From Coriobacteriales bacterium (GTDB lineage: Bacteria > Actinomycetota > Coriobacteriia > Coriobacteriales > UBA8131), in the NCBI GenBank assembly GCA_031256575.1, contig JAIRQI010000100.1, forward strand, positions 1-9,794: a stretch of 9,794 nt of DNA. Reading direction: 5' to 3'. Below the pieces are notes generated by a model. The model was not told the DNA's origin and ran no database searches. It saw only the letters and a list, made by a program, of their open reading frames with translations. This document shows, piece by piece, positions 6,455 to 9,794 of this stretch (positions are counted from its first letter, which is position 1; every line of letters starts with the position of its first letter). A program made the translations under genes and the position numbers.

Positions 6455-7629
6455 GCGGTTTTCTCCACAATCAGATGACCTTTATTTAGGCTTAAGGTCA
6501 ACGTACCTGCTAATAACTCCAGCAGCTCGTTACCAATCATCTCTTTTCGCCAACCGCTTAAGATATCCAAGTCTGAGCGCTGGCCTGCAGCCAGAGCACG
6601 CAAATCATTCTGCGAGGCCAGCAGATTGGTGGCAATGTGGTGTTCGCTAGCCCGCAGGTGAACCAGGGCTTGCATCAGGTTCAAAGCTGAGGTCAGCTCT
6701 TGGGTCTGCAGAGATTTCTTTGGTCGGTCGGGCAAGGCGCTTTCAGGTATCTGGTGCCCACGCTGGACAGCGACCAACAATTCCTGAGCACTCCGACGGC
6801 TGACCCGGTCGGAGAGCCCGCGGGTCTGGTAAAGCTCATCGATGTTGCTGGGGTTGCGCCGACAGATGTCGACTAATTGCTCATCGGTGACTATCCATTT
6901 GCGCGGCAGGTCGCGTTGCCGGGCGACCTTGTCCCGCCAAATGGCTAGCTCTTGCAGAACCCCTAGTTGGCGGCGGCTGAGGTTGGTGGTGCCTTTCAGG
7001 CGCTGCCAGAGTTTCTCCGGAGTCTCAATAAAACGCTGGGGGTCACTCAAAGCCTTGAAGTCTTCATCCAGCCAATCCAGACGCCCGGCCTGCAGCAGTT
7101 CACGCTGCATGGTTTGATAGATTGGTAGCAGGTAGCGCACATCGTCTAAGGCGTATTCAAGTTGAGCGGCTCGCAGTGGCCGCTTATTCCAATCTGAGTA
7201 AGTGTCGGTCTTTTTTATCTCGATACCCAGGTAGTGTTGAATCAAACCGGCCAGGCTAATCTGTTGGGGCAGGCCCAGCAGAGTCGCAGCAATCTGGGTG
7301 TCAAAGATTGGTGCCACCGGCAAACCCAGGGTATTGAAAAGTATCTCCAGGTCTTGGCTACCGGCATGAAAGACCTTGACGATGTGCTGATTGCTGAACA
7401 AAGCAGCCAATGGCTCCAGGTCAAGACCCGCTAATGGGTCAATCAGTAGCTCCAACTGGTCGCTGGCAATCTGTAGCAGGCAGAGTTGCGCGGTAAAGGT
7501 CTTCTCCCGCATAAACTCAGTGTCTACTGCCAGCACGCTAGCTTGGGATAATTGCTTGATGTGTTCCGTGAGTGTTTGATTGTCTTGGATAGTTTTCAGT
7601 GGCTGTGTTTGCTGTATGGTCATGCACAC
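6433..7629 (-). CDS. rnd: Ribonuclease D
   Basis: A 3'-5' exoribonuclease of the DEDDy group that trims tRNA and other stable RNA 3' ends in the cytoplasm. The exonuclease domain (about 10-185) has VDTEF (Asp36, Glu38), HAGSQDLEI (His88, Asp93) and YALDD (Tyr159, Asp163), the complete DEDDy set. An HRDC nucleic-acid-binding domain follows at about 216-294 (LSRRQLGVLQELAIWRD), then a second helical C-terminal segment to residue 398, close to the E. coli length of 375. Two ATGs (7629 and 7623, giving MCM or MTIQQ) compete, and no Shine-Dalgarno site is visible before either, so the message may be leaderless or weakly initiated. It converges on the deacetylase gene and overlaps its last 22 bases, with no terminator seen between. 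Confidence 0.95.
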   Translation of the reverse strand: MCMTIQQTQPLKTIQDNQTLTEHIKQLSQASVLAVDTEFMREKTFTAQLCLLQIASDQLELLIDPLAGLDLEPLAALFSNQHIVKVFHAGSQDLEILFNTLGLPVAPIFDTQIAATLLGLPQQISLAGLIQHYLGIEIKKTDTYSDWNKRPLRAAQLEYALDDVRYLLPIYQTMQRELLQAGRLDWLDEDFKALSDPQRFIETPEKLWQRLKGTTNLSRRQLGVLQELAIWRDKVARQRDLPRKWIVTDEQLVDICRRNPSNIDELYQTRGLSDRVSRRSAQELLVAVQRGHQIPESALPDRPKKSLQTQELTSALNLMQALVHLRASEHHIATNLLASQNDLRALAAGQRSDLDILSGWRKEMIGNELLELLAGTLTLSLNKGHLIVEKTAQFNSVG

Positions 7630-7809
7630 ATGGTACCATAGTGGTCAATGGTCAATCAGCTGAGCAGCTCGCTGTGTGAGTTTGATGAGGGAGTTTCTTG
7701 AGGGGTTTTATGGGAGGGCCTCTGGTAAACCGCCAGGGCATCTAACCACACCAGCAAGCCATCAGACCTAGCTATCATGAAAAGCATTCAAGCTCTAAGC
7801 AGTGTGGGT

Positions 7810-7815
7810 GGAGGT
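7810..7815 (+). promoter_or_regulatory. Ribosome binding site fixing the lipid-kinase start
   Basis: GGAGGT lies seven bases before ATG at 7823. A longer reading frame opens at GTG 7802, but that start would place this site inside the coding sequence and add seven residues (MWVEVGS) foreign to the family, whose proteins begin directly with the first strand before NNP. The ATG is therefore the chosen start. Confidence 0.85.
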
Positions 7816-7822
7816 GGGTAGT

Positions 7823-8743
7823 ATGCGCATTCTTGTTGTCAATAACCCCTTATCCGGTTTACGCGACGGAGCCATCTTCAACTTTGTCCGCAACTTTTTA
7901 GAAGCTGGGGATGAGGTCGTGTTGCGCAATATCGATGCCACGACGCCGATTGCCGACTACGTCAAAGATGCAGAGGACTTTGAGCTGGTAGTGGCTTCCG
8001 GGGGAGACGGAACTATCTCTGCGGCTTGCTATGCCCTGCGCTACTCGAACATCCCCATCCTGCCCTTCCCGGCTGGTACCGGCAATCTCTTGGTGACTAA
8101 TCTGAGCCTGCCCGATGAGCCGATAGCCTTAGCTGCGCTAGCCCGCCATCCCTATCTGGTCGATTTCGACATGGCAGAAGTCTCCTACCTGGTCGATGGA
8201 GTTCGCCAGACCTATGGTTTCACGGTAGCTGCCGGAGCCGGCTTTGATGCCAACATCATGAAGGCAGCAGCCAACCTGAAGCCGACCTTCGGTCCCGGAG
8301 CCTACGTCTTAGCAGCAATCTCCCGAGCTAACCCGACCTACTCGCGCTTTCAGCTAGAACTGGATGACCGGGTGGTCACATCGGAAGGCATAGCCGTCTT
8401 GTTGCTGAACTTTGCCAAAATCGGGCCTGGGCTTTCTATTACCCACGGTAACAATGCTCGTGACGGCTTGTTAGAGGTGACTGTGCTCAAACCGCATAAC
8501 GCAGTGGAGCTGCTACCAGCACTGTTTGCCGCATTCTTGGACCGCGACGGAGGCTTTCCAGGTCGAGCGGACGCCATTGAGACCCATCTCAGTGCGACCG
8601 TTCGAATCACCGCTGATCCACCTTTGCTGACCCAGCATGATGGTGAGACCACCGGAGCCGTGACTCCCTTGGACGCCCAGATTCTACCAGCTGCCGCCCG
8701 TTTGGTGGTGCCTGCACAGACCTACGCCTGGCTGAACCCTTAA
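7823..8743 (+). CDS. Diacylglycerol kinase family lipid kinase (YegS/DgkB-like)
   Basis: A predicted ATP-dependent lipid kinase of the DAGK catalytic superfamily, acting at the inner face of the membrane on diacylglycerol or a related lipid; the exact substrate cannot be read from sequence. In 306 residues the markers are NNPLSG (7-12, the start of the ATP-binding fold), SGGDGT (59-64, nucleotide-binding glycine motif) and FPAGTGN (82-88), followed by the C-terminal beta-rich domain with AAGAGFDANIM and the GLLEVTVLKP strand. It is soluble, with no membrane segment, as is usual for the family. Diacylglycerol recycling into phosphatidic acid supports phospholipid and wall-polymer synthesis, which fits an envelope role but is inference. 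The gene is preceded by 193 bp without a clear promoter and followed by 103 bp before the flavoprotein gene. Confidence 0.92.
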   Translation: MRILVVNNPLSGLRDGAIFNFVRNFLEAGDEVVLRNIDATTPIADYVKDAEDFELVVASGGDGTISAACYALRYSNIPILPFPAGTGNLLVTNLSLPDEPIALAALARHPYLVDFDMAEVSYLVDGVRQTYGFTVAAGAGFDANIMKAAANLKPTFGPGAYVLAAISRANPTYSRFQLELDDRVVTSEGIAVLLLNFAKIGPGLSITHGNNARDGLLEVTVLKPHNAVELLPALFAAFLDRDGGFPGRADAIETHLSATVRITADPPLLTQHDGETTGAVTPLDAQILPAAARLVVPAQTYAWLNP

Positions 8744-8832
8744 ACGAGTAGCCTAGATGGCTGGTGATTACCATCAAGACCTGCTGTTTTTGATGTACAC
8801 TACAAGCGATGAACTTGTGGAGAATAAGTGAT

Positions 8833-8840
8833 GAGGAGGT
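8833..8840 (+). promoter_or_regulatory. Strong ribosome binding site of the flavoprotein gene
   Basis: GAGGAGGT ends six bases before ATG 8847, almost the full anti-Shine-Dalgarno complement, suggesting high translation. Further upstream TACACT (8796-8801) could be a -10 element, but no matching -35 element is found, so the promoter is not called. Confidence 0.8.
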
Positions 8841-8846
8841 TTATCA

Positions 8847-9395
8847 ATGAGCAAGGTAATTATCTTTCAGGGAAGCCCCAAGAAAAAAGGTACCACCGCA
8901 GCATTGTTGGCCGAAGTAGCCAAAGGTGCCCAAGCTGCTGGCGCTGAAATCGTCGAGTATGACCTGAACAACAAGGAACTGCGAGGCTGCCAGGGTTGCA
9001 TGTCCTGCCGCAAGCCGGAGAACACCGCCTGTGTGCAAAATGACTATCTGAAACCGATGTATGACGACCTAAAGGATGCCGATGCAATTGTCTTAGGCTC
9101 ACCAATCTACATGGGGACAGTCACCGCTCAGGCCTGGACTCTGATACAGAGGCTGTACCCAGCCATGGGACCAGACTTCGCTCCGCGTTATCCGGGTAAG
9201 AAGTTCGTGACTGTAATCACCCAGGGATCCCCGAATGCTGCAGAATACACGCCTGCGGTAGCAGCGGTTCAAGGATTCCTAGGCAATCTGGGTTGGACAC
9301 TAGTCGACCATATTGCCTGGGGTGGCGCAGGTGGAGAAGCACCCGAAGACCTCAAGCAAGCTGCATTTGCTGCCGGCCAGAAACTGGTCAGCTAG
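8847..9395 (+). CDS. Iron-sulfur flavoprotein / NAD(P)H-dependent FMN reductase family
   Basis: A small cytoplasmic redox protein of 182 residues with a flavodoxin-like fold. The N-terminal strand and loop FQGSPKKKGTTAAL (7-20) is the FMN phosphate-binding region, and GSPIYMG (84-90) and TQGSPN (125-130) are the further flavin-contact loops. Between them sit Cys48, Cys51, Cys54 and Cys62 in the spacing C-x2-C-x2-C-x7-C, which fits the compact 4Fe-4S motif of archaeal and anaerobe iron-sulfur flavoproteins (Isf; C-x2-C-x2-C-x4-7-C). Such proteins pass electrons from ferredoxin or reduce oxygen and peroxide in anaerobes; the partner here is unknown. The strong ribosome site and dedicated terminator suggest a well expressed single-gene unit. 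Some flavodoxin-family reductases have fewer Cys, so cluster binding is likely but not proven. Confidence 0.88.
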   Translation: MSKVIIFQGSPKKKGTTAALLAEVAKGAQAAGAEIVEYDLNNKELRGCQGCMSCRKPENTACVQNDYLKPMYDDLKDADAIVLGSPIYMGTVTAQAWTLIQRLYPAMGPDFAPRYPGKKFVTVITQGSPNAAEYTPAVAAVQGFLGNLGWTLVDHIAWGGAGGEAPEDLKQAAFAAGQKLVS

Positions 9396-9421
9396 CAACT
9401 GCAAGCCGCCTGCCAGCTTGT

Positions 9422-9471
9422 AGCTGGTGGGAGCCAGCCAACCAGCAGCTGGTGGGAGCCAGCCAGATAGC
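9422..9471. repeat. Two 25-bp direct repeats within a structured 3' region
   Basis: The 19-mer AGCTGGTGGGAGCCAGCCA is exact at 9422-9440 and 9447-9465, giving two adjoining 25-bp units. Each unit can fold (GCTGG with CCAGC), and just before them CCAGCT/AGCTGG (9413-9418 with 9422-9427) forms an alternative hairpin. The surrounding 9396-9510 is unusually rich in AGC, CTGG and CCAGC words, ending with GCTAGCTAGCAGCTGG. No reading frame explains it. It would be transcribed as the 3' untranslated part of the flavoprotein message, ahead of the terminator. Confidence 0.75.
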
Positions 9472-9523
9472 AGCCACAGGCAGCCTGCTAGCTAGCAGCT
9501 GGTTAGCTTAAGTTGAGTTGATG

Positions 9524-9554
9524 AAAAGGAGCACCCTCGTGGGTGCTCCTTTTT
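9524..9554 (+). terminator. Intrinsic terminator after the flavoprotein gene
   Basis: A perfect 13-bp stem (AAAAGGAGCACCC, 9524-9536, with 9541-9553), a TCGT tetraloop and a five-T run at 9550-9554. It is GC-rich near the loop and ends in the U-tract, the classic rho-independent form. The minus strand reads CCTTTT after the same stem, so it may also stop transcription coming leftward from the tRNA gene. Confidence 0.93.
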
Positions 9555-9700
9555 ACTACGTGATTAAGAGTTCGGATATCATTTGTACTTTTCAAGCAAT
9601 TTTTATAGCAAATTGAAATAATAAAGTGGTCAATAAGTGGTCAAAATCTATGTGGTTTCTATTGTAATATGATAAAACAGGCTTCTGACCTGCGAAAATG
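9555..9700. other. AT-rich gene-free stretch between terminator and tRNA
   Basis: This 146-bp stretch is clearly richer in A+T than the rest of the window and carries no credible gene. With 9396-9554 it completes a region of about 305 bp without a gene. It holds a tandem AAGTGGTCAA pair (9624-9644) and TATGAT at 9668-9673, which resembles a -10 box but has no recognisable -35 partner. It lies downstream of the minus-strand tRNA. Confidence 0.6.
9625..9644. repeat. Dispersed AGTGGTCAAT element (tandem copy)
   Basis: GTGGTCAA occurs twice here (9626-9633, 9637-9644), 11 bp apart. The full 10-mer AGTGGTCAAT (9625-9634) is also at 330-339 and 7640-7649, and the octamer ends the 23-bp array at 3448-3455. 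All five octamers are in gene-free DNA and on the same strand. Function unknown; the 7640 copy lies 11 bp upstream of the RNase D start codon. Confidence 0.55.
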
Positions 9701-9775
<75 letters not shown>

Positions 9776-9794
9776 ATTACCAGTGCATGCTGCT

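Noticed and set aside
7802..7822. GTG start for the lipid kinase seven codons upstream
   Set aside because: GGAGGT is correctly spaced for the ATG at 7823 and would lie inside the gene if GTG were used.

Overview
The window looks like ordinary bacterial chromosome with one accessory surface-protein locus at its left end. The five genes from about 3.5 to 9.4 kb are moderately GC-rich, often use strong GGAGG-type ribosome sites, and encode recognisable housekeeping or envelope proteins. A predicted sortase-anchored wall protein and a peptidoglycan-type polysaccharide deacetylase indicate a Gram-positive cell wall. The RNase D carries the VDTEFMREKT form of its first exonuclease motif rather than the form I associate with classical high-GC actinomycetes. 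Together this suggests an Actinomycetota lineage such as Coriobacteriia, possibly a host-associated one. That placement is inference only; no rRNA or marker gene is present.

Layout. 1-391: no gene; a REP/BIME-like cluster of GTGACAG repeats around a perfect 31-bp inverted repeat. 392-3127 (minus): a 911-residue surface protein with signal peptide, acidic stalk, Cys cluster, Pmp-like beta-helix repeats, two InlB/Flg_new-type repeats and an FPQTG sortase signal. 3128-3551: its leader plus six exact-period 23-bp tandem repeats and a partial seventh. 3552-4358 (plus): exodeoxyribonuclease III. 4433-6454 (plus): a membrane-anchored polysaccharide deacetylase with a long cytoplasmic-type N-terminus. 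6433-7629 (minus): RNase D, overlapping the deacetylase end by 22 bp. 7823-8743 (plus): diacylglycerol-kinase-family lipid kinase. 8847-9395 (plus): an iron-sulfur flavoprotein, followed by structured direct repeats and a strong intrinsic terminator at 9524-9554. 9555-9700: AT-rich, no gene. 9701-9775 (minus): tRNA-Val(GAC) with encoded CCA.

Functionally, the surface protein, the deacetylase and perhaps the lipid kinase act at the envelope. ExoIII and RNase D are DNA-repair and RNA-processing enzymes. There is no obvious multi-gene pathway, and I see no defence system, phage, CRISPR array or toxin-antitoxin pair. The least explained content is non-coding: the palindromic GTGACAG cluster, the 23-bp array (both flanking only the surface-protein gene), a 10-mer AGTGGTCAAT found three times in gene-free DNA, and the structured 25-bp repeat after the flavoprotein.
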